Shown piece by piece: positions 44,597 through 55,864 of a stretch of DNA of 64,000 nucleotides. The stretch's first letter is position 1. Each line of letters starts with the position of its first letter. The position numbers were made by a program, and so were the translations under genes. Below the pieces are notes generated by a model. It searched no databases, had not been told where the DNA came from, and worked only from the letters and a program-made list of their open reading frames with translations. Source of the stretch: Edwardsiella piscicida (GTDB taxonomy: Bacteria; Pseudomonadota; Gammaproteobacteria; Enterobacterales; Enterobacteriaceae); NCBI RefSeq assembly GCF_001896205.1, contig NZ_MPNU01000001.1:3631722-3695721 (forward strand), given 5' to 3'.

Positions 44597-46690
44597 ATGC
44601 AACGCACTACGCCGCACCCCCTCCTGGAGCAGCAGGCGGCCCAGGCGGGGATCGCCGACAGCTACATCAATGCGCACGGCTGCGTTCAAGCCATCAGTGC
44701 GCAGACCAAGCGGCGCCTGCTCGACGCCATGCCGCCGCGTACGCCCACCGATGCGCCGCTACCGGCCGTCCTGGTGGCCGGACAGCGAAGTACGCCGGTT
44801 ATCGCCCTGCGTCAGGGGGGCCACTACCAATGGTCGCTCACGCTGGAAAACGACGCCCAGCCGACCTATCAGGGTCGACTGAGCCGGCGTAAACATCTGG
44901 CGCTGCCGCACGACCTGCCGCTGGGCTACCACCGCCTGCAGCTCAGCGATGGGCAGCAACAGTGGCAGTGCCGGATCATTATTGCACCGGCGCGCTGCCA
45001 TGAGCCGGATGCCCTGTTGACTGGCCGAAAGCTCTGGGGCGCCTGCGTACAGCTGTATACCCTGCGCTCCGCGCATAACTGGGGGATCGGTGACTTCGGC
45101 GATCTGGCCCAGCTGATCGGGCAGATCGCCCAGCGCGGCGGCGCCTTTGTCGGCCTGAATCCCATCCATGCCCTGTATCCCGCCAACCCGCACAGCATCA
45201 GCCCCTACAGCCCGTCATCACGCCGCTGGCTGAACATCATCTACATTGATGTCAACCGGGTCGACGAGTTTCAGCGCAGCGATGCCGCTCAGCGATGGTG
45301 GCAGGCGCCCGCGACCCGTCAGCGTCTGGACGCCGCTCGCGCCAGCGACTGGGTCGATTATCCCGCCGTATACGCCCTGAAGCTGGAGGGGCTACGCCTG
45401 GCCTTCCACGCGTTCAACGCACAGGGCGCCGATGCCCGGGCCTGCGCCTTCCGCCACTTTGTTCGCCAGGGGGGAGATAGCCTGCGCCACCAGGCCGCGT
45501 TCGACGCCCTGCACCACCACCTGCACAGCGAGGATGAGCAGATGTGGGGGTGGCCGGTCTGGCCGCAGCCCCTGCGCCGCGCCGATAGCCCGGAGGTGGC
45601 CCGCTTCTGTCAGCGCTATCCGCAGGAGGTGGCGTTTTTTCTGTGGCTACAGTGGCTGGCCGATAGCCAGCTGGCCGACTGTTATCAGCAGGCCTGTCGC
45701 CAGGCGATGCCGATCGGGCTGTACCGCGATCTGGCGGTGGGCGTCGCCGAGGGCGGCGCGGAGACCTGGAGTGAGCCCGATCTCTACTGCCTGCGCGCCT
45801 CGGTCGGCGCTCCGCCCGACATTCTCGGCCCGCTGGGGCAAAACTGGGGGCTGCCGCCGATGGATCCCCATACGCTGCGCGAGCTCGCCTATCAACCATT
45901 CATCGAGATGCTGCGCGCCAACATGCGCCACTGCGGCGCCCTGCGCATCGATCATGTGATGTCGCTGCTGCGGCTATGGTGGATACCGCAGGGTGAGGCG
46001 GCGTCAGAGGGCGCCTATGTCGGCTATCCCCTCGACGATCTGCTGGCCATTCTGGCGCTGGAAAGTCAGCGTAGCCGCTGTATGGTCATCGGCGAAGATC
46101 TCGGCACCGTACCGGTCGAAATCATCGCTAAGCTGCGCGAGTACGGCGTGTACTCCTACAAAGTGCTCTACTTTGAGCACGATAGCGACAACGTCTTTCG
46201 CGCGCCGCAGACCTATAACGTACAGGCCATGGCGACGGTGACCACCCACGATCTGCCGACGCTGAACGGCTATTGGCAAGCCGACGATCTGCGGCTCGGC
46301 GAGCGGCTGGGGCTCTACCCCGACGCCGAGATCCTGGCAGGGCTGTACCGCGACCGCGCCGCCGCCAAGCAGGGGCTGCTCGACGGACTGCATCACTACG
46401 GCTGCCTGCCGCAGCGCAGCGGACGGCACGCGGACCGTATGGCGATGACACCCGTTCTAAGCCGCGGGATCCAACGCTACGTCGCCGACAGCGCCAGCGC
46501 CCTGCTCGGACTGCAGCCGGAGGATTGGCTGAACATGGCGACGCCGGTCAACGTTCCCGGCACCTGCGATGAATACCCGAACTGGCGCCGCAAGCTGAAC
46601 ATGACGCTTGAGGATATGTTTAATAATATGCAAATCAATCGATTGATAAAAGATTTAGACCAGCGCCGTAAAAAAGTCTCCGCGGGCTAG
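44597..46690 (+). CDS. malQ: 4-alpha-glucanotransferase (amylomaltase) MalQ
   Basis: Transfers maltosyl units between maltodextrins, releasing glucose. GH77 enzyme with nucleophile Asp452 in LRIDHVMSLLRLWW and acid/base Glu500 in IGEDLGTVP; the THDLPTLNGYW motif is also present. 697 aa with the usual extended N-terminal domain. GGAG precedes the ATG, nine bases after malP. Confidence 0.96.
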   Translation: MQRTTPHPLLEQQAAQAGIADSYINAHGCVQAISAQTKRRLLDAMPPRTPTDAPLPAVLVAGQRSTPVIALRQGGHYQWSLTLENDAQPTYQGRLSRRKHLALPHDLPLGYHRLQLSDGQQQWQCRIIIAPARCHEPDALLTGRKLWGACVQLYTLRSAHNWGIGDFGDLAQLIGQIAQRGGAFVGLNPIHALYPANPHSISPYSPSSRRWLNIIYIDVNRVDEFQRSDAAQRWWQAPATRQRLDAARASDWVDYPAVYALKLEGLRLAFHAFNAQGADARACAFRHFVRQGGDSLRHQAAFDALHHHLHSEDEQMWGWPVWPQPLRRADSPEVARFCQRYPQEVAFFLWLQWLADSQLADCYQQACRQAMPIGLYRDLAVGVAEGGAETWSEPDLYCLRASVGAPPDILGPLGQNWGLPPMDPHTLRELAYQPFIEMLRANMRHCGALRIDHVMSLLRLWWIPQGEAASEGAYVGYPLDDLLAILALESQRSRCMVIGEDLGTVPVEIIAKLREYGVYSYKVLYFEHDSDNVFRAPQTYNVQAMATVTTHDLPTLNGYWQADDLRLGERLGLYPDAEILAGLYRDRAAAKQGLLDGLHHYGCLPQRSGRHADRMAMTPVLSRGIQRYVADSASALLGLQPEDWLNMATPVNVPGTCDEYPNWRRKLNMTLEDMFNNMQINRLIKDLDQRRKKVSAG

Positions 46691-46700
46691 CGGCTAAAAC

Positions 46701-46738
46701 AATAAATCACGGCCGATAAAAAACGGCCGTGATTTATT
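46701..46738 (+). terminator. 15-bp perfect hairpin after malQ
   Basis: The arms 46701-46715 and 46724-46738 pair perfectly over 15 bases around an eight-base AT loop; the last part of the right arm is T-rich (TGATTTATTTG). Probable malPQ terminator. Confidence 0.85.
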
Positions 46739-47170
46739 TGCAACTTCCGTTTTTTATGCTAAGAAAAAACATTCCCCCTTATAAATCAACCTATCCCAGC
46801 TTAATACCAATATATATCCACTTTCAAATTTAACGCTAATTTAGCAGATGTTATCCATATAAGTAATATTTTGCGCTACCCGTTTATTCCAGCATCCTGC
46901 GCAATAGCACAATCTCTCGTTGAATTTAAAAAAGAGTGCGTTTACATTATCGATCAGTGTGTGATTGACATGAGCAGTTAACGTATTATTTTGGTATTAA
47001 ATAAGCATTCAGTTTATTTCATTTATATCAATGATGTCCGTTATTATTACACCGCAGTACGCTAATACTGGATCGCCAAACTGTTGTTGCGGATGACAGG
47101 CGCCATCCGCGCTTTCCCTTGCCTGGCGGCGGGCGGGGCGGCATATGGAATTGTCAAAAAGGAAGTGACC
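46739..47170 (+). promoter_or_regulatory. AT-rich promoter region of the glg cluster
   Basis: About 430 bases, strikingly AT-rich from 46739 to about 47060 compared with its neighbours, with no supported gene. It must carry the promoter for glgC1 and perhaps the whole cluster. The composition would favour H-NS binding. An AAGGAAG ribosome-binding site ends near 47165. Confidence 0.6.
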
Positions 47171-48487
47171 ATGACTCATAGCGTTACAGATATTGCTCTT
47201 ATCGGCCAATTAACCCAACGGACGGTGGCGCTGGTATTAGCCGGCGGACGGGGAACCCGTCTTAATGGCCTGACCGACGGCCGAGCCAAACCCGCAGTCT
47301 ATTTTGGCAGTCGTTTTCGCATCATCGACTTTACCCTTTCCAACTGTATTAACTCCGGTCTGCGCCGCGTAGGGGTGATCACCCAGTACAAGGCGCACTC
47401 GCTGCTGCGTCATATTCAGCACGGTTGGTCATTCCTGCACGCCGAGCGCAACGAATTTATCGATCTGCTACCGGCCCGTCAGCAGCTGGAGGAGGGATAC
47501 TGGTATCGCGGCACCGCCGATGCGGTATACCAGAATAAAGAGATCATGCAGCGTCATTACCGGCCAGAATATGTGGTGATCCTGGCTGGCGACCATATTT
47601 ATAAAATGAACTATGCCCAAATGCTGCTGGACCACGTGAAGTCCGGCGCACGCTGCACCGTCGGCTGCATCGAGGTTCCCCGCGAACAGGCCCACGCCTT
47701 TGGCGTAATGGCGGTCGATGAGCAGTTCCGCATCACCCGCTTTGAAGAAAAGCCGTCGCATCCTCCGGCCATGCCGGGCAACCCGCAGCGCTCGCTGGCA
47801 TCGATGGGGATCTACATCTTCAACGCCGACTATCTCTATCAGACGCTGGAAGAGGCGCAGACCGACCCGGAGACCAGCTTCGACTTTGGCCAGGATATTA
47901 TTCCGGCCGCGGTGCGCGAAGGCGTCGCCTATGCACATCCCTTTGGCCGCTCCTGCATGGGGTTTACCGCCGACGGCGAAGCCTATTGGCGCGATGTCGG
48001 GACGCTGGACGCCTACTGGGAAGCCAACATCGATCTGATCAGCACCCCGCCGCGTCTGGACCCGTTCGATCCTAACTGGCCCATCATCAGCAAGCATGCC
48101 CAGCTGGCGCCAGCGCGCTTCAAGCAGTCGGCCCGCCACGCCGGTAACGTCGTCGAAAATGCCCTGATCGGCGGCGGCTGCGTCATCGACAGCGCCCAGA
48201 TCCATAACGCGATCCTCTCCGCGCGTGTCGAGGTCGCCCCCGAGGCGCAAATTGAGGCCAGCGTTCTGATGCCGGAGGTCTACGTCGGGCGCGGCTGCCG
48301 CCTGCAGCGCTGCGTCATCGATCGCGGCTGCCGTCTGCCGGATGGCCTGACCATCGGCGAAGACCCCCAGCAGGACGCGCGCTATTTTCACCGCAGCCCT
48401 AACGGGATCGTCTTAGTGACTCAAGAGGCATTGGCCAACCTGCCGGCGGTGCGACAGGCGGCCCCCATCATGGCCGTACCGGCCTGA
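47171..48487 (+). CDS. ADP-glucose pyrophosphorylase paralogue 1 (divergent allosteric site)
   Basis: Glucose-1-phosphate adenylyltransferase, 438 aa from ATG 47171. The catalytic parts are intact: LAGGRGTRL (23-31), RAKP (38-41), AGDHIYK, EEKPS and the C-terminal beta-helix. Compared with E. coli GlgC (from memory), the fructose-1,6-bisphosphate contact Lys39 is Gly37 and His46 is Tyr44, and the C-terminal helix region (ARFKQSARHAGNVVENALIGGG) diverges from the [13 protein letters not shown] block kept in copy 2. It precedes glgB by 235 bases, a position where E. coli has no glgC. Enzyme family sure; regulation inferred. Confidence 0.9.
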   Translation: MTHSVTDIALIGQLTQRTVALVLAGGRGTRLNGLTDGRAKPAVYFGSRFRIIDFTLSNCINSGLRRVGVITQYKAHSLLRHIQHGWSFLHAERNEFIDLLPARQQLEEGYWYRGTADAVYQNKEIMQRHYRPEYVVILAGDHIYKMNYAQMLLDHVKSGARCTVGCIEVPREQAHAFGVMAVDEQFRITRFEEKPSHPPAMPGNPQRSLASMGIYIFNADYLYQTLEEAQTDPETSFDFGQDIIPAAVREGVAYAHPFGRSCMGFTADGEAYWRDVGTLDAYWEANIDLISTPPRLDPFDPNWPIISKHAQLAPARFKQSARHAGNVVENALIGGGCVIDSAQIHNAILSARVEVAPEAQIEASVLMPEVYVGRGCRLQRCVIDRGCRLPDGLTIGEDPQQDARYFHRSPNGIVLVTQEALANLPAVRQAAPIMAVPA

Positions 48488-48722
48488 CGGCAAAAAGTGC
48501 GCCGGGCCTCATCCGCCGCCCAAAGCTGACTATGCTTAATCAGGGTCGCGGCGGCAAAAGCCCGCCATCGCGCATTTAAGGAAACCATATTTGCGCTGCG
48601 GGGTGCCGACGCACCCTGCCAGCGCCCAGACTGAATGGCCGGCATGAGGATGCACCCGTTCCCCTGCCCCGTCGCTTTTAGGGTAGAACGCATCCCCTGC
48701 CGTCAATTAAAGGAAGAATGCC
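48488..48722 (+). other. glgC1-glgB intergenic region
   Basis: About 235 bases without a gene; a possible internal promoter for glgBXCAP. AAAGGAAG ribosome-binding site just before glgB. No clear hairpin terminator. Confidence 0.5.
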
Positions 48723-50933
48723 ATGTCCGTACTTCCCAGCACTCACAAGATCCAACAACTGCTCGCCGGCCAGTGCGCCGATCCCTTCGCTCTGCTGGGG
48801 ATGCACACGACCGCTAAAGGGCTGACCGTGCGGGCGCTGATGCCCGAGGCAGAATCGGTACAGGTGGTCGACCGTAAAAACGGGCGCACGCTGGCCACGC
48901 TGGAGCGTATCCATGAGGGCGGTTTCTTCTGCGGCCTGGTGCCGCGGCGTAAGAATCCCTTCCCTTATCTGCTGCGCGTCACCTGGGCCAATCATCAGCA
49001 GCTGCTGGAAGATCCCTACCGTTTCGGGCCGTTGTTAGGCGAGATCGATAACTGGCTGCTCAAAGAGGGTACCCATCTGCGTCCCTATGAACGACTGGGC
49101 GCCCACCTGACCCAGCTGGCCGATATCCGCGGCGTCAGCTTCGCCGTCTGGGCACCCAACGCCCAGCGCGTCTCGGTGGTCGGCAACTTTAACGTCTGGG
49201 ACGGGCGCCGCCATCCGATGCGCCTGCGTCGGGAAAGCGGTATCTGGGAGCTGTTCATCCCCGGCGTAGAGGCGGGTGAGCTGTACAAGTTTGAGCTGAT
49301 CGACGCCCGCGGCGAGCGGGTGCTGAAAGCCGATCCCTACGCCTTTGAAGCTCAGATGCGGCCGGATACCGCCTCGCTGGTCGCTCCGCTACCGGAAAAA
49401 AGCGCCATCAGCGCCCAGCGCAGCGCCGCCAATGGCTTCAGCGCCCCGATCTCCATCTATGAGGTACACCTCGGCTCCTGGCGACGCCACAGCGACAACG
49501 GCTACTGGCTGAGCTACCGGGAAATGGCCGAGCAGCTCATCCCCTACGTCAAAGAGATGGGCTTTACCCATATCGAGCTGCTGCCGATCAATGAGCACCC
49601 CTTTGACGGCTCCTGGGGCTATCAGCCGCTGGGGCTATACGCGCCGACCCGACGCTATGGCACGCCGCAGGAGTTCCGTGAATTTATCGACGCCGCCCAC
49701 GCCGCCGGGATCAACGTCCTGCTCGACTGGGTTCCCGGCCACTTTCCCAGCGACGAGTGGGGGCTGGCTAACTTCGACGGCACGGCGCTGTATGAATACG
49801 CCGATCCGCGCGAAGGCTTCCACCAAGACTGGAATACCCTGATCTACAACTATGGCCGCTATGAGGTGCGTAACTTCCTGGCCGGCAACGCCCTCTTCTG
49901 GCAGGAGCGCTATGGCATCGACGGCCTGCGCGTCGACGCCGTGGCCTCCATGGTCTACCGCGACTACAGCCGCGCCGCGGGCGAATGGGTTCCCAACTGC
50001 CACGGCGGAAACCAGAATCTGGAGGCCATCGAGTTCCTACGCTATACCAACCGGACCCTGGGCGAGCAACACCCCGGCAGCGTCTGTATGGCCGAAGAGT
50101 CCACCGACTTTCCCGGCGTCACCCTGCCGCCGGACGCCGGCGGCCTGGGCTTCCACTTCAAGTGGAATATGGGCTGGATGCACGACACCCTCAACTACAT
50201 GAAGCACGATCCGGTCTATCGCAAATATCACCACAATCTGATGACCTTCGGCCTGCTGTATGCCTGGAGCGAAAACTTTGTGCTGGCCCTCTCCCACGAC
50301 GAAGTCGTGCACGGCAAGGGCTCGCTGCTGGATAAAATGCCCGGTGACGCCTGGCAGAAATTTGCCAACCTGCGCGCCTACTACGGCTTTATGTGGGCGC
50401 ATCCCGGTAAAAAGCTGCTGTTTATGGGCGGGGAGTTTGCTCAGGGGCGCGAATGGAACCACGAGTCCAGCCTGGACTGGCACCTGCTAGAGGGCGAAGA
50501 CAACTGGCACAATGGCGTCCAGCGGCTAGTACGGGATCTGAACCTCTGCTATCGCAGCTGCGGCGCACTGCACCGCTGGGACTGCGACGCGCGTGGCTTC
50601 CGCTGGCGAGTGGTCGATGACGATCAGAACTCGGTCTTCGCCTTTGTCCGCCGCGACGATATGGGCAACGAAGTGCTGGTGGTCAGTAACTTTACGCCGG
50701 TCCCGCGTCATCACTACCGTATCGGCGTCGATCTGCCGGGGCGCTATCGCGAAATTCTCAATACCGACTCCAGCCACTACCACGGCAGCAACAGCGGTAA
50801 TCAGGGCGGCGTGCTCAGCGAGGCGGTGGGCAGCCACGGCTGTGAGTACTCCGTCCAGCTGACCCTACCGCCGCTGTCGACGCTCTATCTGTGTCTGGAT
50901 AATGGGGACGGAGACGATGCTCAGGCCGGGTAA
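48723..50933 (+). CDS. glgB: 1,4-alpha-glucan branching enzyme GlgB
   Basis: Introduces alpha-1,6 branches into glycogen. N-terminal CBM48 modules, then a GH13 barrel with nucleophile Asp405 (LRVDAVASM) and acid Glu458 (MAEES), the same numbering as in E. coli, plus [12 protein letters not shown]. 736 aa, long N-terminal form. Overlaps glgX by 17 bases at its end. Confidence 0.97.
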   Translation: MSVLPSTHKIQQLLAGQCADPFALLGMHTTAKGLTVRALMPEAESVQVVDRKNGRTLATLERIHEGGFFCGLVPRRKNPFPYLLRVTWANHQQLLEDPYRFGPLLGEIDNWLLKEGTHLRPYERLGAHLTQLADIRGVSFAVWAPNAQRVSVVGNFNVWDGRRHPMRLRRESGIWELFIPGVEAGELYKFELIDARGERVLKADPYAFEAQMRPDTASLVAPLPEKSAISAQRSAANGFSAPISIYEVHLGSWRRHSDNGYWLSYREMAEQLIPYVKEMGFTHIELLPINEHPFDGSWGYQPLGLYAPTRRYGTPQEFREFIDAAHAAGINVLLDWVPGHFPSDEWGLANFDGTALYEYADPREGFHQDWNTLIYNYGRYEVRNFLAGNALFWQERYGIDGLRVDAVASMVYRDYSRAAGEWVPNCHGGNQNLEAIEFLRYTNRTLGEQHPGSVCMAEESTDFPGVTLPPDAGGLGFHFKWNMGWMHDTLNYMKHDPVYRKYHHNLMTFGLLYAWSENFVLALSHDEVVHGKGSLLDKMPGDAWQKFANLRAYYGFMWAHPGKKLLFMGGEFAQGREWNHESSLDWHLLEGEDNWHNGVQRLVRDLNLCYRSCGALHRWDCDARGFRWRVVDDDQNSVFAFVRRDDMGNEVLVVSNFTPVPRHHYRIGVDLPGRYREILNTDSSHYHGSNSGNQGGVLSEAVGSHGCEYSVQLTLPPLSTLYLCLDNGDGDDAQAG

Positions 50934-52896
50934 ACCCTACCCGCTGGGCGCGCATCTGACGCCGCAGGGGGTCAACTTCGCCATCTACTCGGCGCACGCG
51001 CAGCGCATAGAGCTGTGCCTGTTCGATACGGACGGTCATCAACAGTCCTATGAGCTGCCGGCGCGCAGCGGCGATATTTGGCACGGCCTACTGCCCGGCG
51101 GACACGCCGGGCTGGAGTATACCTACCGCGTATACGGCCCCTGGCAGCCGGAAAAAGGGCTGCGTTTTAACCCGGCCAAGATGGTGCTGGATCCCTATGC
51201 GCGGGCGCTGAGCCATGCGCTGCCGGCGGACGATCGTCTGTGCGGCGGCCTGAGCGATCCGGACTGGCGTGACAACCGTGACCTGCTGCCGCGCTGCATC
51301 GTCAACGACGAGCAGTATGCCTGGCGGGAGGATGCGCCGCCCAATACGCTCTGGGGCAGCACGGTTATCTATGAGGCCCACGTCCGCGGCCTGACCCGGC
51401 AGCATCCCGGTATCCCGCCGGATCTGCGCGGCAGCTACGCGGCGCTGGCCCACCCCATCATGCTGGAGCACTACGCCCGCCTGGGGATCACCGCCCTGGA
51501 ATTACTCCCCATCCAGCTGCATGCGGATGAGCCCCGCCTGCAGCGACTGGGGCTAAGCAACTACTGGGGGTACAACGTGCTGGCCCCCTTCGCCATTGAG
51601 CCGCGTTACCACTCTGGGCGACCCGGCACCACGCCGCTGAGCGAATTCTGCGCCGCCGTCAACGCCCTGCACCGCGCGGGGATCGAGGTGATACTCGACG
51701 TGGTGTTTAACCACACCGCAGAACTGGACGAACGCGGGCCGATGGTCTCGCTGCGCGGCATCGACAACCGCAGCTACTACTGGCGCAACGGACAGGGCGC
51801 ATTGGAGAACTGGAGCGGCTGCGGCAACACCCTGCGGCTGACCAAGACCCACAGCGTGCAGTGGGTCATGGATTGCCTGCGCTACTGGGTGGAGACCTGC
51901 CACGTGGATGGATTCCGCTTCGATCTGGGGACGGTACTGGGGCGGACGCCGGACTTTGTCCGCCACTCCCCTCTGTTTGTCGCCATCGCCCAGGATCCGC
52001 TGCTGGCGCGGGTTAAGTTTATTGCCGAACCCTGGGATATCGGTCCGAACGGTTACCAGTTGGGCCATTTTCCCCAATACTTCGCCGAGTGGAACGATCG
52101 CTTCCGCGATGATATGCGCCGTTTCTGGCTGCAGAGCGATCTGCCTAACGGCCTCTTCGCCACCCGTTTCGCCGCCTCCAGCGACCTGTTTCGTCATCAC
52201 GGGCGCACGCCCTCGTCCAGCATCAACCACATTACCTGCCACGACGGATTCACCCTGCGCGACCTGCTCAGCTACAGCCAGCGCCATAACCAGGCCAACG
52301 GGGAGAACAACCGCGACGGTAATACCCACAATTACAGCCACAACCATGGCGTAGAGGGGATTGACGCCGAGGATGAGATCCACGCGCGGCGCCAGGCCAG
52401 CGCCCGAGCGCTGCTCACCACGCTGCTGCTGGCGCAGGGAACGCCAATGCTGCTGGCCGGCGATGAGCTTGGCCATAGCCAGCAGGGCAACAATAACGCC
52501 TACTGCCAGGATAACCCCATCACCTGGCTCGACTGGAGCCAGGCCGACGAGGGGCTGCTGCAGTTTACCGCCCAGCTGATCCACCTGCGCCGCCGTATCG
52601 CGGCGCTGACCGACAATCGCTGGTGGAACGAGAACGACGGCAGCGTACGCTGGCTGAATGCCGATGCCCAGCCCATGACGGAGGCCCAGTGGCAGGCGGT
52701 GCCCCCCGTGGCGCTGCAGATCCTGCTGGCGGAGCAGTGGCTCTTAGTGATCAACGGCGGACCGCAGGCGCAGGCGATCGTCCTGCCGCCGGGCGACTGG
52801 CATATTCCGCCGCCGTTTGCCGTATTACGGGAAGACATGCAGGGCGGATGCCAGCATCTTGCGGCGCGCAGCTGCTGTCTCTTTATGCGCATTTAG
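50917..52896 (+). CDS. glgX: Glycogen debranching enzyme GlgX
   Basis: Isoamylase-type enzyme that removes short branches left by phosphorylase. CBM48 plus GH13 domain with Asp336 (FRFDLGTV) and Glu371 (IAEPWDIG), matching E. coli numbering. I chose ATG 50917 because GGAG lies at 50909-50912; ATG 50902 is possible. 659 aa. Coupled to glgB by overlap, with glgC2 54 bases downstream. Confidence 0.96.
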   Translation: MLRPGKPYPLGAHLTPQGVNFAIYSAHAQRIELCLFDTDGHQQSYELPARSGDIWHGLLPGGHAGLEYTYRVYGPWQPEKGLRFNPAKMVLDPYARALSHALPADDRLCGGLSDPDWRDNRDLLPRCIVNDEQYAWREDAPPNTLWGSTVIYEAHVRGLTRQHPGIPPDLRGSYAALAHPIMLEHYARLGITALELLPIQLHADEPRLQRLGLSNYWGYNVLAPFAIEPRYHSGRPGTTPLSEFCAAVNALHRAGIEVILDVVFNHTAELDERGPMVSLRGIDNRSYYWRNGQGALENWSGCGNTLRLTKTHSVQWVMDCLRYWVETCHVDGFRFDLGTVLGRTPDFVRHSPLFVAIAQDPLLARVKFIAEPWDIGPNGYQLGHFPQYFAEWNDRFRDDMRRFWLQSDLPNGLFATRFAASSDLFRHHGRTPSSSINHITCHDGFTLRDLLSYSQRHNQANGENNRDGNTHNYSHNHGVEGIDAEDEIHARRQASARALLTTLLLAQGTPMLLAGDELGHSQQGNNNAYCQDNPITWLDWSQADEGLLQFTAQLIHLRRRIAALTDNRWWNENDGSVRWLNADAQPMTEAQWQAVPPVALQILLAEQWLLVINGGPQAQAIVLPPGDWHIPPPFAVLREDMQGGCQHLAARSCCLFMRI

Positions 52897-52950
52897 CGCG
52901 CTGGCGCTGCGCCCTTGACGGCGCGAGCGGCCTTTTATAAGGAGTCGGAA

Positions 52951-54231
52951 ATGGTGAAATCGGACAATCAAAATAAACTGATGTTGGCCCGCCAGCTACC
53001 GCAGCAGTCCGTTGCGCTGATCCTGGCCGGCGGCCGCGGCTCGCGCCTGAAAGATCTCACCAAAACCCGCGCCAAGCCGGCGGTTCACTTTGGCGGGAAG
53101 TTCCGCATCATCGACTTTGCGCTCTCTAACTGTATCAACTCCGGCATTCGGCGCATCGGGGTGATCACCCAGTACCACTCCCATACGCTGGTACAGCACA
53201 TTCAGCGCGGCTGGTCGATCCTCAATGAGTCCATGAACGAGTTCGTCGATCTGCTGCCGGCCCAGCAGCGTGACGCTTCGGAAACCTGGTATCGCGGCAC
53301 CGCCGACGCCGTCTACCAAAACCTGGACATCATCCGCCGCTATCAGGCGGACTACGTGGTGATCCTGGCCGGCGACCATATTTACAAGATGGACTACTCG
53401 CGCATGCTGCTCGACCACGTGGAAAACGGCGCCGGCTGCACCGTCGCCTGTATCCCGGTACCGCGCGCCGAGGCCAACGCCTTTGGGGTGATGGAGGTCA
53501 GCGACGACCACCGCATCCTCAAGTTTTTAGAGAAGCCGGCCCAGCCGCCGGGCATGCCGGGCGATGCCGAGATGTCCCTGGCCAGCATGGGGATCTATGT
53601 GTTCAACGCCGACTACCTGTTCCAGCTGCTGGAGGAGGATATCCATACCCCCGGCTCCTGCCACGACTTCGGCCAAGATTTGATCCCCAAGGCCACCGCA
53701 CAGGGCCGCGCTTGGGCGCACCCGTTCACGCTCTCCTGCGTCACCAGTGGAAACGCCGATACCCCGCCCTACTGGCGCGATGTCGGCACCCTGGACGCCT
53801 ACTGGCGGGCCAACCTCGATCTGGCGTCGGTAACCCCGGAGCTGGATATGTACGATAACCACTGGCCGATCCGCACCTACATGGAGTCGCTGCCGCCGGC
53901 CAAGTTTGTGCAGGACCGCTCGGGGAGCCACGGCATGACCATGAACTCGCTGGTCTCCGGCGGCTGCATCATCTCCGGCTCGGTCGTGGTGCACTCCGTG
54001 CTGTTCCCGCGCGTTCGCATCAACTCTTTCTGCACCATCGACTCCTCCGTACTGCTGCCGGATGTCTACATCGGACGCTCCTGTCGGCTGCGCCGCTGCA
54101 TCGTCGATCGCGCCTGCCATCTGCCGGAGGGCATGGTCATCGGTGAAAACGCCGAAGAGGACAGCCGCCGTTTTTACCGTTCGGAAAGCGGCATCGTATT
54201 GGTAACGCGTGAAATGCTCGCGCGTCTGTAA
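52951..54231 (+). CDS. glgC: ADP-glucose pyrophosphorylase paralogue 2 (orthologous position)
   Basis: Glucose-1-phosphate adenylyltransferase, 426 aa from ATG 52951 (GGAGTCGGAA upstream), in the normal glgX-glgC-glgA position. Catalytic LAGGRGSRL, Lys42 in [13 protein letters not shown] and FLEKP are all intact, and the [16 protein letters not shown] block is kept. Even here E. coli Lys39 is replaced by Thr, with Lys at 38, so effector binding may differ. Very close to E. coli GlgC otherwise. Confidence 0.95.
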   Translation: MVKSDNQNKLMLARQLPQQSVALILAGGRGSRLKDLTKTRAKPAVHFGGKFRIIDFALSNCINSGIRRIGVITQYHSHTLVQHIQRGWSILNESMNEFVDLLPAQQRDASETWYRGTADAVYQNLDIIRRYQADYVVILAGDHIYKMDYSRMLLDHVENGAGCTVACIPVPRAEANAFGVMEVSDDHRILKFLEKPAQPPGMPGDAEMSLASMGIYVFNADYLFQLLEEDIHTPGSCHDFGQDLIPKATAQGRAWAHPFTLSCVTSGNADTPPYWRDVGTLDAYWRANLDLASVTPELDMYDNHWPIRTYMESLPPAKFVQDRSGSHGMTMNSLVSGGCIISGSVVVHSVLFPRVRINSFCTIDSSVLLPDVYIGRSCRLRRCIVDRACHLPEGMVIGENAEEDSRRFYRSESGIVLVTREMLARL

Positions 54232-54237
54232 TCATCC

Positions 54238-54260
54238 CCTGCGGCCTGACCGGCCGCAGG
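54238..54260 (+). repeat. Hairpin between glgC and glgA
   Basis: CCTGCGGCC (54238-54246) pairs with GGCCGCAGG (54252-54260) around a five-base loop, with no T run, just before the glgA ribosome-binding site CAGGAG. It may be an mRNA processing or stability element. Confidence 0.7.
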
Positions 54261-54273
54261 CACAGGAGCAATA

Positions 54274-55707
54274 ATGTACGTCTTACACGTGTGTTCTGAA
54301 CTTTTCCCGCTGCTGAAAACCGGCGGCCTGGCCGATGTGGTCGGCGCCATGCCCGCCGCCCAGATAGCCCAGGGCGCCAACGTACGCGTACTGGTGCCGG
54401 GGTTCCCGGCTATCTGCGCCGGGATCCCGGACAGCGATGAAGTGGCCACCCTGGACACCTTTGCCGGGCGAGTGACCCTGCGCTACGGCGTCTACCGCGG
54501 CGTCGGGGTCTACCTGATCGACGCGCCCCATCTGTATCAGCGTCCCGGTAGCCCCTACCACGACCAGTGGCAAAACGCCTATGGCGATAACCACCTGCGC
54601 TTTGCGCTGCTCGGCTGGATCGCCGCCGAGCTGGCCTGTAACTGCGATCCCTTCTGGCGCCCGCAGGTGGTTCACGCCCACGACTGGCACGCCGGTCTGG
54701 CCTGTGCCTACCTGGCAGCGCGCGGTAACCCTGCCCGCTCGGTCTTTACCGTACACAACCTGGCCTATCAGGGGCTGTTCAACGCCCGCCATCTGGACGA
54801 GCTGGCCCTGCCCCCTCACTTCTTCCAAATTTACGGGCTGGAGTTTCACGGCCAAATCTCCTTCATGAAGGCCGGGCTGTACTATGCCGACCATGTCACC
54901 ACCGTCAGTCCGACCTATGCGCAGGAGATAACGCATCCCGAGTTTGCCTATGGCATGGAGGGTCTGCTGCGGTGGCGCGCCCAGGAGGGCACCCTGAGCG
55001 GGATCCTCAACGGCGTGGACGATACCATTTGGAACCCGGCCAGCGACGCGCTGATCGCCCGCACCTACCGGCGGGAGACGCTGCGCGATAAGGCCGCGAA
55101 CAAACTGCATCTGCAGACGTCCATGGGGCTGGAGGTTGACGCCGACAAACCGCTGTTCGCCGTGGTCAGCCGCCTCACCGGTCAGAAAGGGCTTGATCTG
55201 CTGCTGGCGGCGCTGCCGACCCTGCTGGAGGGCGGCGCTCAGCTGGCGCTGCTCGGCGCCGGCGATACCCAGCTACAGGAGGCATTTCTGGCCGTCGCCG
55301 CGGAGTACCCCGGTCAGGTCGGCGTCCAGATCGGTTACCACGAAGCCTTCTCGCACCGCATCATGGCCGGCGCCGACGTGATCGTGGTGCCAAGCCGCTT
55401 TGAGCCCTGTGGGCTGACCCAGCTGTACGGCCTTAAATACGGCTCGCTGCCGCTGGTGCGCCACACCGGCGGCCTGGCCGACACGGTCAACGACTGTGCG
55501 CTGGAAAACCTGGCCGACGGCAGCGCCACCGGCTTCGTCTTCCATGACGCCACCGCCGCTGACCTCGCCTGCGCCATCCGTCGGGCGCTGGTGCTGTGGA
55601 GCCGTCCGACCCTGTGGCGCTACGTGCAGCGCCAGGCCATGGCGCAGTCATTCGGCTGGGATCTGGCCGCCGAACGCTATCTGGCGCTGTACCGCCGACT
55701 ACTGTAG
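54274..55707 (+). CDS. glgA: Glycogen synthase GlgA
   Basis: Extends alpha-1,4-glucan from ADP-glucose. GT5 family with the ADP-glucose-binding KTGGLADV (Lys15), [10 protein letters not shown], and a C-terminal half with [18 protein letters not shown]. 477 aa as in E. coli. 42 bases after glgC. Confidence 0.98.
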   Translation: MYVLHVCSELFPLLKTGGLADVVGAMPAAQIAQGANVRVLVPGFPAICAGIPDSDEVATLDTFAGRVTLRYGVYRGVGVYLIDAPHLYQRPGSPYHDQWQNAYGDNHLRFALLGWIAAELACNCDPFWRPQVVHAHDWHAGLACAYLAARGNPARSVFTVHNLAYQGLFNARHLDELALPPHFFQIYGLEFHGQISFMKAGLYYADHVTTVSPTYAQEITHPEFAYGMEGLLRWRAQEGTLSGILNGVDDTIWNPASDALIARTYRRETLRDKAANKLHLQTSMGLEVDADKPLFAVVSRLTGQKGLDLLLAALPTLLEGGAQLALLGAGDTQLQEAFLAVAAEYPGQVGVQIGYHEAFSHRIMAGADVIVVPSRFEPCGLTQLYGLKYGSLPLVRHTGGLADTVNDCALENLADGSATGFVFHDATAADLACAIRRALVLWSRPTLWRYVQRQAMAQSFGWDLAAERYLALYRRLL

Positions 55708-55718
55708 GCCGTGCCTAC

Positions 55719-55763
55719 GCGGCCATACGAGCGGCCATACGATGCAGGCCGGCGCAGGCCGGC
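55719..55763. repeat. Two short tandem duplications in the glgA-glgP gap
   Basis: GCGGCCATACGA is repeated twice in tandem (55719-55730, 55731-55742), and GCAGGCCGGC twice in tandem (55744-55753, 55754-55763). Both copies are exact. Confidence 0.92.
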
Positions 55764-55864
55764 CCTCTGGCGAAGCGACCCCTGGCAGCAAACGGATATG
55801 CGCAGGGGCCAACGCCGTACTACCATAACCGGGCATGGCCCGGCACCGAGGATCGGGAGCTGTC

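Noticed and set aside
47171..48487. glgC1 as a simple pseudogene or assembly duplicate of glgC2
   Set aside because: The frame is full length, the sequence differs throughout, and the catalytic motifs are intact.
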